This document shows positions 28,407 to 38,158 of a stretch of DNA of 39,316 nt, piece by piece. Within the stretch, counting starts at the first letter, position 1. Every line of letters starts with the position of its first letter. The notes under the pieces were generated by a model, which was not told the origin of the DNA, searched no databases, and saw nothing but the letters and a program-made list of their open reading frames with translations. The DNA comes from Thermoplasmata archaeon (GTDB lineage: Archaea > Thermoplasmatota > Thermoplasmata > Thermoplasmatales > Thermoplasmataceae), in assembly GCA_021826925.1 (NCBI GenBank), contig JAKAYB010000002.1:1-39316 (forward strand), in the 5' to 3' direction. Position numbers and translations under genes: made by a program.

Positions 28407-29163
28407 ACTGGAAAACGTGAACTTCAGAAGAGGCAGTTTTTCTCTGAAGAATATTGACATTAAGGTAAATGAACATACAGTTCTGGGAATCGGCGGCCAA
28501 AATGGGTCCGGAAAGACAACGCTTGTAAGGGTAATGTATGGATTCTTACATAGGGATAGCGGAACGATAAGGTTGGATGGAAAGGTCTTGGAAGATTACA
28601 GTATTATTGATCGAGCAAGGAAAATTTCAGTAGTAAATCAAGAAATATCAGAACCTTTCAATTTTACGGTTGAAGATGTCGTATCTCTCTCCGGGTACAG
28701 CTCCGAGGAAGAAAGGGACATCGATGATGCTTTGGATCTGTGTGGAATAGGCTATCTCAGGAATAGAAGTTTTTCTGAGATCAGCGGAGGAGAAAAGCGT
28801 CTGGTAATTATCGCAGCAGCCGTTTATCAGAATTCTAAATTTGTTATAATGGATGAGCCCACCGCATTTCTTGACATTGACAAGGAACTTAGGGTTATGA
28901 AAATTATAAGATCCCTAAAGAATGCAGGCAAGACCGTCATCTTAGTAATGCATGACATAAATCTTCTTTACAATCTGTGTGATGATGTGGTGTTCATAAA
29001 GAACGGATCAATTGTTGCCTCTGGAAGTACAGAGGATACGATGACCGTTGAAAATCTGCTAAAGACATTCGATGTTAAATTCAAGATATATGATAACGGA
29101 ACTCCATTCAAATTTATCCCAGACGATGAAATGGATTACGCAAAGATCAAGGAACTTTCATAA
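28396..29163 (+). CDS. btuD: ABC transporter ATPase (BtuD-like)
   Basis: Walker A 'GGQNGSGKTTL', signature 'EISGGEKRLVIIA', Walker B 'FVIMDEPTAFLD'; overlaps the permease by 11 bp. Confidence 0.95.
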   Translation: MSLELENVNFRRGSFSLKNIDIKVNEHTVLGIGGQNGSGKTTLVRVMYGFLHRDSGTIRLDGKVLEDYSIIDRARKISVVNQEISEPFNFTVEDVVSLSGYSSEEERDIDDALDLCGIGYLRNRSFSEISGGEKRLVIIAAAVYQNSKFVIMDEPTAFLDIDKELRVMKIIRSLKNAGKTVILVMHDINLLYNLCDDVVFIKNGSIVASGSTEDTMTVENLLKTFDVKFKIYDNGTPFKFIPDDEMDYAKIKELS

Positions 29164-29193
29164 CCTTTACAACTTTGAAGTTAAATACTGCAA

Positions 29194-29595
29194 TTGCATT
29201 TTCCTCTATTGTCCTTAAAATATTTTAGAGATACGCCATTAGATTCTACGCTTATATCCATAGTTTCAGGGGCTATAATGTTATACATAGCTGCATATTC
29301 CATACTGATTTTGAGGAAATTAGACATAGCTGTTATTTCAGATATTGTTGAGGTATGGGCAGGGTTGGCATGGGGTATTCTTATAGTTCTCCTCGGAATC
29401 ATGCTTTACTTTGACAGGGTCCATCATGTGGCTTACGGAATCGGTATCATGATTTTCTCAATAGCAAGCATTTATGGTACGAATGGAGGTGAACTCGTTG
29501 GCCTTGTATTGGGCTTTATAGCTGGAATAATGGCAGTTGAATGGAAACCAAAGAAGGTAAAAATTGGTGCATCGAATGCCTCAGAGAACAAATAA
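29194..29595 (+). CDS. Small hydrophobic membrane protein, unknown function
   Basis: 133 aa ORF with ~4 predicted TM helices; exact start uncertain. Confidence 0.65.
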   Translation: MHFPLLSLKYFRDTPLDSTLISIVSGAIMLYIAAYSILILRKLDIAVISDIVEVWAGLAWGILIVLLGIMLYFDRVHHVAYGIGIMIFSIASIYGTNGGELVGLVLGFIAGIMAVEWKPKKVKIGASNASENK

Positions 29596-29619
29596 TTAAG
29601 GTTCAATGGTTAACCTTTA

Positions 29620-30966
29620 TCATTGTGTCTCTTGTATTTGCGCAGCACACTTCTCTGCTTCTCTAAGTAGGTTTTCCTTGGATTCATTTACATTCCGACG
29701 ATTCTCCTCTATCAGAAACTTTAACGCATCTATTCTCTTCTTGTCAATTGCGACAAAAGATTTTACATTGGAAACAGGTATTTTGTCACTGTCTGCAATT
29801 TTTTTCCCCGCCTCGCTGTAACTATCACGCCATGCATTGCCCGATTTTACCATTTCTGCAGCATAATTTGTTGCGTATGTAGAATTCTGAATGGCTTTAC
29901 TTGCCCGCTCTTTGTCAAAAGAAATTCTTAAAAACATGTCTGATAAGGCAGCGATTATCTTTTCAGCTTTCATTATGGAATCGATTGTGAGTTTCTTTCC
30001 TATTTGAAATTCTCTGTGATATCCGCTCAATTTATTGATTGTGTTGGAAGCAATTGCCGCGAGATTCCCTGCAAACGTTGAGGCGAATCCCTCAACAATC
30101 TCTAGGAAGTCAGGGTTCATCTTATTGGGCATAAGGGAGCTGCCTGTGACGTAATCAGAAGGGAGCGTAAAAATTCCGAGTTCCTCCGAAGTGAGAAATA
30201 TGAGGTCCTGGCTTATACGGGAGATGTCAAGCATTGTCGCGGTAAGGGCCGCCATAATATTGAAGTCGTCTATAGGCCTTTGGGAAGCCAGAAAAAGCGG
30301 GTTTGAGTTTGAACAATTGAAACCGAGCGACTTTGCTAGGTTTTCCCAATCAATGTCAAGGAGATTTCCAAACCCAGAACCGTAACCCAGCGGTGAGGTA
30401 GATAGATCTTTGAGTATTCCCTGGAATTCATAGATCTTATTCTCCATCACTGATGCAATGAAATCTGCATAGGTCTTAACTGATACGGGCATTGCCTGTC
30501 TATAATGCGTATATCCCGGAAGTGTTCCTTCAAACTTACTCTCCATCTCCTTCACTGAGCAGATTAGGCTATAGAGTCCCTCTTGAATTGAAATTATATG
30601 GTCCCTGTAAAACATCCTAAGATCAGAATGTATTTCCTCATTTCTTGATAGTAAGATCCTCAAATTCTCTGCGTCTTCGCCGATTTTCTTATCCACGATA
30701 TTCTGTACAAATGAATGAACGTCCTCATAATCTGTAGGTATAGAGTCATATTTCCCTCTTATTTCGAGCAGGCAATTAATAATCGCACTGGATTTTTTTC
30801 TCTCTATCTTTCCCTCTCCGAACAGTTCTACTTGGAAGGCAATAAGCGTAAGAATCTCGTAATCTATAAGGTAACTATCCGGGACCACATCGTCCTCAGA
30901 CATTATCTTATTTGGCTCTATTCCGGCTTTAAAAGCTCTTCCGCCCTGCCATAATTTCCTGTTCAC
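29620..30966 (-). CDS. argH: Argininosuccinate lyase
   Basis: 'GYTHYRQAMPVS', 'PLGYGSGFG', 'GSSLMPNKMNPDFLEIVEGFA': fumarase/ASL superfamily; downstream of argG. Confidence 0.95.
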   Translation of the reverse strand: MNRKLWQGGRAFKAGIEPNKIMSEDDVVPDSYLIDYEILTLIAFQVELFGEGKIERKKSSAIINCLLEIRGKYDSIPTDYEDVHSFVQNIVDKKIGEDAENLRILLSRNEEIHSDLRMFYRDHIISIQEGLYSLICSVKEMESKFEGTLPGYTHYRQAMPVSVKTYADFIASVMENKIYEFQGILKDLSTSPLGYGSGFGNLLDIDWENLAKSLGFNCSNSNPLFLASQRPIDDFNIMAALTATMLDISRISQDLIFLTSEELGIFTLPSDYVTGSSLMPNKMNPDFLEIVEGFASTFAGNLAAIASNTINKLSGYHREFQIGKKLTIDSIMKAEKIIAALSDMFLRISFDKERASKAIQNSTYATNYAAEMVKSGNAWRDSYSEAGKKIADSDKIPVSNVKSFVAIDKKRIDALKFLIEENRRNVNESKENLLREAEKCAAQIQETQ

Positions 30967-32249
30967 GCTTCTTCCTCTATGGCTCTCAACTTATGGGTGT
31001 TTTTGTTTCTTACATTTGATGAAAGAATTGTCTGCATCCCAAATATCTTTATGAATCCGGCAGCAGATCCTTGATCGAATGTTTGCTCCCTCCCGTATGT
31101 CGACAGAGAATAGTTATACAGGGAATTCGGGCTTTCAGCTCCTGTCACTATGCAATTGCCTTTGTAAAATTTAAGAGCGATCTCGCCAGATAAGAATTCG
31201 TTCAGGCTCTTTTCAGTTTTATTTAGATGACTCATTATCGGATCATGCCAGAGTCCGTTGTAAGCATTGTTTGCCCATAGGTCGTCAATATATTTCTTCA
31301 GCTTAAGTTCCTTGTCGTTCAGGGCCAGAGACTCTAATTTTTTACGCGCCTCTAAAATGCTGAGCGCCGCCGGGCATTCGTAGAATTCTCTACTTTTTAT
31401 TCCAGTCACACGGTTTTCTATATGGTCAATAGCGCCATAACCATTTTCTCCCGCTATTTTTGTTAATTCGTTCACTATAGTTATCAAAGGAAGGTACTGT
31501 CCATTCAGTTTAACGGGAAGCCCTTTCTCAAAACCGATCTTTACTTCTTTTATCGTATCCTTGCATTTCCCTGGCGGCGTTACATAAAAATACGCATCTT
31601 CCGGTGGTTCTACCAACGGATCCTCAAGAACAGAACCCTCTACTGACCTCCCCCAAAGATTTTCGTCCACAGAGTATTTCCCACCCACCGGTACAGGTAT
31701 ACCATGCTCTTTTGCATACAATATTTCGTCATCCCGGTTCATGTTCCATTCTCGCACAGGGGCCAAAACATCCATTGAGGGATCAAGTGCATGTATTGAA
31801 GTCTCAAACCTTACCTGATCATTTCCTTTTCCAGTGCACCCATGTGCGATGGCGTTGCAATCGTAATCATGGGCTACCTCTACGGCCTTTTCTGCCATCA
31901 GCGGCCTCGCTATACTTGTTGAAAGTGGGTATGAATCTTCATAAAGGCCATCTGATAAGATAGATTTGGATACATACCCGTCGACAAATTCATGCTTTAC
32001 GTCCATCGTTATTGTGTCTAAAGCCCCTATATTTCTTGCTTTCTCTGCGACAGAATCAAGATTAAGTTCTCTTTGACCAACGTCCAGAGTCAACGCAACA
32101 ACGTTATAACCTAACTTCTCGTTTAGCCACTTTAGCATTACTGAGGTATCAAGCCCTCCTGAATATAAGAGCAATACTTTCTTGTTCACCTTGGGAAAAG
32201 GGCCACTGACTACTTTATATTTTTTGACAATGTTAACAAAATAATGCAA
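30963..32249 (-). CDS. argG: Argininosuccinate synthase
   Basis: 'VLLLYSGGLDTSVMLKWL', 'AHGCTGKGNDQVRFE', 'ENLWGRSVEG'; start may be internal. Confidence 0.96.
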   Translation of the reverse strand: MHYFVNIVKKYKVVSGPFPKVNKKVLLLYSGGLDTSVMLKWLNEKLGYNVVALTLDVGQRELNLDSVAEKARNIGALDTITMDVKHEFVDGYVSKSILSDGLYEDSYPLSTSIARPLMAEKAVEVAHDYDCNAIAHGCTGKGNDQVRFETSIHALDPSMDVLAPVREWNMNRDDEILYAKEHGIPVPVGGKYSVDENLWGRSVEGSVLEDPLVEPPEDAYFYVTPPGKCKDTIKEVKIGFEKGLPVKLNGQYLPLITIVNELTKIAGENGYGAIDHIENRVTGIKSREFYECPAALSILEARKKLESLALNDKELKLKKYIDDLWANNAYNGLWHDPIMSHLNKTEKSLNEFLSGEIALKFYKGNCIVTGAESPNSLYNYSLSTYGREQTFDQGSAAGFIKIFGMQTILSSNVRNKNTHKLRAIEEEA

Positions 32250-32457
32250 ATACTATTAAGAAATAGCAATGAGTTACAAGTATTGATAGTACAATTAATA
32301 TATTTGCCTGAACTGATTTTGGAATCTTTTGTGAAAACTTAATCTATGACCTAGGGGTTAGGGGTAGCTAAGTAGGAGTGGCGATCCGAGTTGATGCTGG
32401 TCTTTTCCGTCAAAACGGGAAATGATTGGAATCCTGTAATGGGACGCCAGGACTGTT

Positions 32458-32774
32458 GAGAAAGGCTCTAGGATGACTAACGCTCGAAAGAGTGAGGAAA
32501 GTCCCCTCTCCTTGGTGGAATCTAATGCGTGCAAACGCATATCCCGAAAGGGATTTAAAAAGGGAAAAGAAAAAAACGGTTCTGGGTAAAGTATGATTTC
32601 GAAGGGATGACGTTTCCCAGAATACCGATGGAAACCCTTCATGGATGGAGAAAGTCTAAACAGACCCGCCTAGGCCACCGACAGGGTCGGGTAAGACGGC
32701 TCAGAAAAAGAGCAAAGTTGAATGTCATCGACCGGAAACGGTTAACAGAAAGGGGCTTACTCAGAGCATTTCTC
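32458..32774 (+). ncRNA. rnpB: RNase P RNA
   Basis: CR-I GAGGAAAGTCC (32494-32504), CR-V AACAGAAAGGGGCTTAC (32744-32760), and P1 pairing GAGAAAgGCTCT (32458) with AGAGCaTTTCTC (32763). Confidence 0.92.
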
Positions 32775-32847
32775 ATGGTTCTAACCTATAATAATTCTAA
32801 CCTATAATAACAACACTCGGTAATTGTGGGCAGTTTATCATGAAATA

Positions 32848-33930
32848 TCACCTTGAATGAAGGGAATCTAATTCAAGAAGAGCATTTGATATAATTTTTA
32901 TACTGTTCTCCAGATCCTCAATTGAAATAACCTCGTTATCCGAATGAGAAAGGGATGGATCGCCGGGGCCATAAGTTACGGTTTCAACATCAGTCTCGTT
33001 CCCCGCTATGTTCATATCTCCAGATCCACTTTTAAACAGTAGGGAAGCTGAGTTCCCAGTAACCTTAGCCACTCCTACCTTGAAGCTTTTAACTAGGCTG
33101 CCTTTGATATTGGAAACGTATGGCTTAACTGAGCTAATTACATTTAACTCCACGTCGCATTCAATAGGCTCCGAATTCACAAGCTCGTTTAGTTCACTCA
33201 TTATTTCTCCATCTGCTTTCGAAGGTGGATATCTTAAATCTATCAGACTCCTGGCATAATATGCTGTTACGTTATGTGCTTTTTTTGATGTCATACCCGT
33301 TAGGCTGACAGATACATCTCTGAAACTTTCACCTTTTCCATAATATCTTTCTATCTTTCGGAAAATATCAACACTTTTTTCGATTGCATTAACTCCCTGC
33401 CATGGCGCACTGGCGTGATGCGGTAATGTGCATACTACCATCTCAAGAAGCATCCTCCCCTTATAGCCTACTGTCAGATCTACCGTATTGCTGGGCTCTC
33501 CAAATATTGCATAATCGGGACTAAGACTGCTACCAATAATTTCCCTTATGCCTTTACTCTCTCCCTCCTCTCCTACCGCCGACACAAACGTGATTCCCAA
33601 CTTTGCACCCATTTTCTTCGCGTCAATGGCCCCTAGCATAAGGGCCAGGAGAGAAGCCTTTGCATCGACTGCACCCCTTCCTGTGAATGAACCGTTTCTT
33701 AAAGTTACGGGTCTTTTTCCTGGAACCGTGTCCATATGCCCACAGAGAAGGACCTCCACATTGTTCCCAATAAGAGAACCCAGCACGTTTCCTGCGCGAT
33801 CCTGGTGAACGTTTTCATACCCTAAAGTTTTGAGCTGGCCCTCTACAACTCTGGCTATCTTATCTTCTCTGCCAGTCGGGGAATAAGTTTTTAGGAGTTC
33901 CATGAAATAATCCGCTACTACCTCGTCCAT
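32848..33930 (-). CDS. LysW-amino acid carboxypeptidase/deacylase (ArgE/LysK family, M20)
   Basis: 'VLLCGHMDTVPGKRPV', 'GRGAVDAKASLLALMLGA', 'VGEEGESKGIREI', in the LysW operon. Confidence 0.92.
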   Translation of the reverse strand: MDEVVADYFMELLKTYSPTGREDKIARVVEGQLKTLGYENVHQDRAGNVLGSLIGNNVEVLLCGHMDTVPGKRPVTLRNGSFTGRGAVDAKASLLALMLGAIDAKKMGAKLGITFVSAVGEEGESKGIREIIGSSLSPDYAIFGEPSNTVDLTVGYKGRMLLEMVVCTLPHHASAPWQGVNAIEKSVDIFRKIERYYGKGESFRDVSVSLTGMTSKKAHNVTAYYARSLIDLRYPPSKADGEIMSELNELVNSEPIECDVELNVISSVKPYVSNIKGSLVKSFKVGVAKVTGNSASLLFKSGSGDMNIAGNETDVETVTYGPGDPSLSHSDNEVISIEDLENSIKIISNALLELDSLHSR

Positions 33931-34769
33931 TCACCATCATCTATTGTAAAGTCCACTATCTCACCGGCAATATCTACTCCGGTTACCCTGGCTGTATTCT
34001 TGAATTCAGTAGTTCCGTTTATTTCATGCACGAGATAACCCTTATCAGATTCCATCATGTCAACACCAAAAACACCTCGTCCAATACTGTCTGTGGAATT
34101 AAGGGCTATTTTCTCTATCTCATTCGTAATTTCTAGTTTTTCTGCTCTTCCACCGATTGCCGTGTTCGTTTTCCATTTCCCATCTTGTGAATACCGGTAT
34201 ATACCACATAAAACTCTATCCCCGACAACAAAAACCCTCATATCTCTTGGCGGTCTTTCAACAAACTCCTGAAGGTAATAGATGGAATTTATTGGATGCA
34301 TGTATTCTCTATCCTCAAATACGGCTTCGGCGGCATCTTTGTCATTCAAAAGAGCTATCATCCTCCCCCAGCTTCCAACCACTGGTTTCAGCACAGCCTT
34401 TCCATGAAATTTATTTGAAAAAACGTTCATTGCACTTTCTTTTGACACTGCGGCTGCTGTACTTGGTGTAGGCACATTGTTCTTTACAAGGGCAAGCGAT
34501 GTGAGCATTTTGTTCCCAGTGATCAGCATCGCATGCAGGTTGTTGACAACAAATTTTCCTTTTGCCTCAAGGAATGCGGTTGTGTGCAACCCGCGGTAAT
34601 AACTCACACTTCTCTGTATATATAAGTCTGGTTCTGCCACTTTTGAACCAAAGTCCATTTCCATCTTTCTGGTGTCGATCATTAGCGCTTCGTGCCCTTT
34701 TCGTGAAATCGCCTCTGCTATAGCCTTCTCCTCCCATCGTACAACATCATGTAGAACGCCGATCTTCAT
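33918..34769 (-). CDS. LysW--glutamate (or alpha-aminoadipate) ligase, ArgX/LysX (RimK-like ATP-grasp)
   Basis: 'KPVVGSWGRMIALLND', 'YLQEFVERPPRDMRVFVVGD', 'VHEINGTTEFKNTARVTGVDIAGEIVDF'. Confidence 0.93.
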   Translation of the reverse strand: MKIGVLHDVVRWEEKAIAEAISRKGHEALMIDTRKMEMDFGSKVAEPDLYIQRSVSYYRGLHTTAFLEAKGKFVVNNLHAMLITGNKMLTSLALVKNNVPTPSTAAAVSKESAMNVFSNKFHGKAVLKPVVGSWGRMIALLNDKDAAEAVFEDREYMHPINSIYYLQEFVERPPRDMRVFVVGDRVLCGIYRYSQDGKWKTNTAIGGRAEKLEITNEIEKIALNSTDSIGRGVFGVDMMESDKGYLVHEINGTTEFKNTARVTGVDIAGEIVDFTIDDGEWTR

Positions 34770-35974
34770 TGGGTAACACCTGTCCCATTTTCAAATTCGT
34801 TTACAGACAAAATAATCCTATCCACAGCAAGGTCTATTTCGCTGTCAGAAATGACATAAGGGGGTAGCATCCGTATAATTGATATTCCGGAGTAAAGTGG
34901 TATGACACCGTTACGTATCATATTCATCAGGACGGGGATGAATTTTACCTTGAGGCTTATTGCCTGCATCATTCCGATGCCACGAATTTCCCTGACAATC
35001 CTGGATTCAGAAAGACTCTGAGACAACCTTGAAATCATGTACTTTCCCTTTCTAGTTACTTCACTCAATAATTCCTCATTCAATTGGTTGAGGACCTCAA
35101 TTCCTGCCGCACACGCCAACGGATTTCCACCAAGAGTTGAGGACATTTCCCCAAGTTTTAAAGAGTTCATAATCTCCTCGGTCCCTGCGGCAATCCCCAT
35201 CGGGATGCCGCCTCCTATACCCTTGCCAATAGTTATTATGTCTGGCTCAATTCGAGACCATTGATAGGCCCACATCTTCCCGGTTCTGCCAAGACCGGAT
35301 TGGATCTCATCAACAATGAGCAGGATGCCATGTTCTTCCGTGATTTCTCTTAGTTCTTTCAGATATTCATTCCCTGGAAAAATTATCCCTCCTTCTCCCT
35401 GTACTGGTTCAACAAAGACAGCCGCTATCTCGTCTAGGTTAGGCAATTCCCGTATTGCATTGGCATCTCCGTAATCAACAAATTGGACGCCATTATAAAT
35501 GAAGTCTTTGAACGAACGAGTGTACTTGTCTGAATGAGTTAGAGAAAGCGATCCAAGGGTCTTACCATGATATCCGTTCCTCATGCTGATCATGTGTTTC
35601 CTCCCCGTATATTTTATGGCGGCTTTCAGTGACGCTTCTATAGCCTCCGTTCCGCTATTCCCAAGATAAAAAGTTGTTGTATTCCTAGGTGTGATTGAAG
35701 ATAATTTTTCAAGAAAGTTTGCACGTGTTTCGTTATAAATTGAGGAATGCAATATAGAAACTGTGTTAAACTGTTTCATAATTGCATTCATTATCTTCTG
35801 ATTGTTATATCCAAGAATGGCAACTCCGTATCCGCTTGAAAGGTCTACGTAGTCCCTGCCATTTACATCCCATATCGTTGAACCAGAAGCCTCAGCGGCA
35901 ACGACGGGAAATTTCTGGTAGGTTCTGGCCTCATGTTTCATCTCCATTGCCATGATGTCTTGTGCATTTATCAT
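34766..35974 (-). CDS. argD: Acetylornithine/LysW-ornithine-type aminotransferase
   Basis: 'SGYGVAILGYNNQKI', 'FYLGNSGTEAIEASLKAA', 'LLIVDEIQSGLGRTGKMWAYQW', 'IGKGIGGGIPMG'. Confidence 0.95.
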   Translation of the reverse strand: MINAQDIMAMEMKHEARTYQKFPVVAAEASGSTIWDVNGRDYVDLSSGYGVAILGYNNQKIMNAIMKQFNTVSILHSSIYNETRANFLEKLSSITPRNTTTFYLGNSGTEAIEASLKAAIKYTGRKHMISMRNGYHGKTLGSLSLTHSDKYTRSFKDFIYNGVQFVDYGDANAIRELPNLDEIAAVFVEPVQGEGGIIFPGNEYLKELREITEEHGILLIVDEIQSGLGRTGKMWAYQWSRIEPDIITIGKGIGGGIPMGIAAGTEEIMNSLKLGEMSSTLGGNPLACAAGIEVLNQLNEELLSEVTRKGKYMISRLSQSLSESRIVREIRGIGMMQAISLKVKFIPVLMNMIRNGVIPLYSGISIIRMLPPYVISDSEIDLAVDRIILSVNEFENGTGVTQ

Positions 35975-36774
35975 TTCAGTATCACAGTTCTCCTTTTTCC
36001 GTTGAGGGCGTTTTGTAGAGGTTTATCAATATATCCATTTGATATGACTATCTCCTTAACTCCTTCGTTTAGGGCTTGTGTTGCAAATATTAGTTTTTTG
36101 TCCATGCCATTTCCAACTTCCCCACTAATTTCCTTGATCTCTTCTGCTCTAGCTTTGTTCACAACAGATCCGTTACGAATCAATCCATCCACATCCGTGA
36201 TCATGATAAGTTTGTCTGCATTTAGTGCTGCTGCGACGGACGCGGCCGCTCGGTCTGCATCGATGTTCAAAGGTTCATGCTCCTCGCTCATCGCAATGGG
36301 GGATATTACGGGAATAACTCCGCGATCTAAGAAGTTGGAAATGAAAAATGTGTCAACCTTGCTTACCTGCCCCGTCATTCCACCGTCAATGACCATTTTT
36401 CTGTCCCTCCCGTCCAAGACAATTAATTTCTTTTTCCTGTTTGCGTAGATGGTTGGTCCATCAAGCCCAGAAAAACCGAATGCGGGTATATGGCTTCTGT
36501 TAAGAGCAAGAACTATGTCTGAGTTTATCTTTCCTACCATGACCATTTTATAAACATCCATGGCCTCTTCGTCAGTGAAGCGGCTTCTGATCCCTGAGGG
36601 CGAGGTAATAAATTTCGGCTCAACGCCCATAAGGCGTGATATCCTTGTAACGGTCTTTCCACCTCCATGAACTACGCAAATTGAATGAGCTCTTAGCGGG
36701 GAAAAATCTTGTATCAGAGCTTCAGGAATGCCTTTATCTATTACACTTCCACCAATTTTTATAACTATTTTCAT
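35971..36774 (-). CDS. argB: LysW-glutamate (acetylglutamate family) kinase
   Basis: 'IKIGGSVID', 'ICVVHGGGKTVTRISRLMGVEPKFI', 'NIDADRAAASVAAALNADKLIMITDVDG'. Confidence 0.95.
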   Translation of the reverse strand: MKIVIKIGGSVIDKGIPEALIQDFSPLRAHSICVVHGGGKTVTRISRLMGVEPKFITSPSGIRSRFTDEEAMDVYKMVMVGKINSDIVLALNRSHIPAFGFSGLDGPTIYANRKKKLIVLDGRDRKMVIDGGMTGQVSKVDTFFISNFLDRGVIPVISPIAMSEEHEPLNIDADRAAASVAAALNADKLIMITDVDGLIRNGSVVNKARAEEIKEISGEVGNGMDKKLIFATQALNEGVKEIVISNGYIDKPLQNALNGKRRTVILK

Positions 36775-36777
36775 TTT

Positions 36778-37830
36778 TCACACCGGAAATATTGGGATCG
36801 AAATCAGTCCAATCTCCTCAGGGAAATCGAGCATTAGGTTCATGGATTGCACAGCATTTCCAGCAGCGCCTTTGACAAGGTTATCTATTGCGCCGATGGA
36901 AATTATTCTCTGTGAATAAGGATCTATGTTAAATCCAAGATCGGCAAAATTAGAGCCTGTCACTAGTTTTGGATCAGGATATCTGTAGAGGCCGTTTTTA
37001 TCCATCATGAGCCGTATGAACCTCTTTTCTTTATAGAAGTCCCTAAATAGGTTCCAAAGTGTCTTTTCTTCTATATCCATTTCATGAACCACTGATGATG
37101 TTGTGAGAATACCCCTGACCATGGGTACAGATTGAGCAGTGAGTGCAACTTTCGTTCTCCTGCCACTTAATATTGAAAGTTCCTGCTCAATTTCAGGCGT
37201 ATGTCTGTGACCTGAAGGTTTATAAAGCCTGACAGAGTTGGTTTTTGCAGAGTAATTAGAAAAGTCCGAGACATCGTTACCCGATGCAGATGATCCAGTT
37301 TTTGCGTCTATGTTTATCGGTAGATCTAGGAATCCTGCTTTAGCGAGCGGGGCAAGGCTATATATTGATGACGAAGCAATACACCCCGGATTTGCAATAA
37401 ATTTCGCTGATCGAATCTCATCTCTATGGAGCTCTGGGTTCCCATAGACAAACTTTTGGATAAGATCTGGACAACAATGATCCCACCCATACCACCTTGG
37501 GTATTCGCTAATATTTTTTAGCCTAAAATCAGCACCCATATCGATTATCCTATTGCCAGTATCCATAATCGGAGGGACAAGTTCTTGAGATTTCCCATGT
37601 GGGACGGCCAAAAAAATTAGATCAACCTTCGATGCAACATCTGTTATGCTGTCATTTTTAAAGATCAACGAAGTGCTTCCTTTAAGGTTTGGGTGCACTT
37701 TATAAACAAATTTACCATTGGATGTTCTCGAGCCAGCGTATTCAACAGATACTTGGGGATGTTGTAAGAGTAAACGAAGGAGTTCCCCACCTATATAACC
37801 CGAACCTCCTATAACCGCTACTTTTATCAT
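36778..37830 (-). CDS. argC: LysW-glutamyl-phosphate reductase (ArgC family)
   Basis: 'VAVIGGSGYIGGELLRLLLQHPQV', 'IANPGCIASSSIYSLAPL', 'GHRHTPEIEQEL'. Confidence 0.96.
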   Translation of the reverse strand: MIKVAVIGGSGYIGGELLRLLLQHPQVSVEYAGSRTSNGKFVYKVHPNLKGSTSLIFKNDSITDVASKVDLIFLAVPHGKSQELVPPIMDTGNRIIDMGADFRLKNISEYPRWYGWDHCCPDLIQKFVYGNPELHRDEIRSAKFIANPGCIASSSIYSLAPLAKAGFLDLPINIDAKTGSSASGNDVSDFSNYSAKTNSVRLYKPSGHRHTPEIEQELSILSGRRTKVALTAQSVPMVRGILTTSSVVHEMDIEEKTLWNLFRDFYKEKRFIRLMMDKNGLYRYPDPKLVTGSNFADLGFNIDPYSQRIISIGAIDNLVKGAAGNAVQSMNLMLDFPEEIGLISIPIFPV

Positions 37831-37890
37831 CTATAACAAACAGAACAGTGATTCTTGGGGAAGTTCAGCAAAAAAACTTTGATCAGATGT

Positions 37891-38091
37891 TTACTCTCCC
37901 CAATCTTCTTTAATCGAATCTGCCGGTTTAAGTTGTAGAGTTCCGTTATTAACGCCGGAAATCTCATATTCGAGACCACAGTCATCACAGCTGACAATTT
38001 CAGATTCCATTACGTCTGCTGGAATCGTTACTTTTCCACCACATATTTGGCATTCCAATTTCTTTTCACCTATTTTCCTTTCTTTAGCCAT
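37891..38091 (-). CDS. lysW: LysW/ArgW amino-group carrier protein
   Basis: 66 aa, two Cys pairs 'CQICGGKVTIP...CDDCGLEYEI' and the C-terminal EDWGE that carries the substrate. Confidence 0.96.
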   Translation of the reverse strand: MAKERKIGEKKLECQICGGKVTIPADVMESEIVSCDDCGLEYEISGVNNGTLQLKPADSIKEDWGE

Positions 38092-38140
38092 TTAGTTTTG
38101 GCTATTTTTGGGTTATGGACATAAATTATTAATAACTTAC

Positions 38141-38154
38141 GACCGATTTCGGTC
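38141..38154. promoter_or_regulatory. Inverted repeat GACCGA-TT-TCGGTC in the lysW divergent promoter region (candidate operator)
   Basis: Exact 6-bp arms with 2-bp spacer, 4 bp before the ATG at 38159 and ~50 bp from the lysW start. Confidence 0.5.
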
Positions 38155-38158
38155 ATGT

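Noticed and set aside
32358-32807. ORFs 32358..32642 (-) and 32607..32807 (+)
   Set aside because: They overlap the RNase P RNA and its leader; no protein family recognised.
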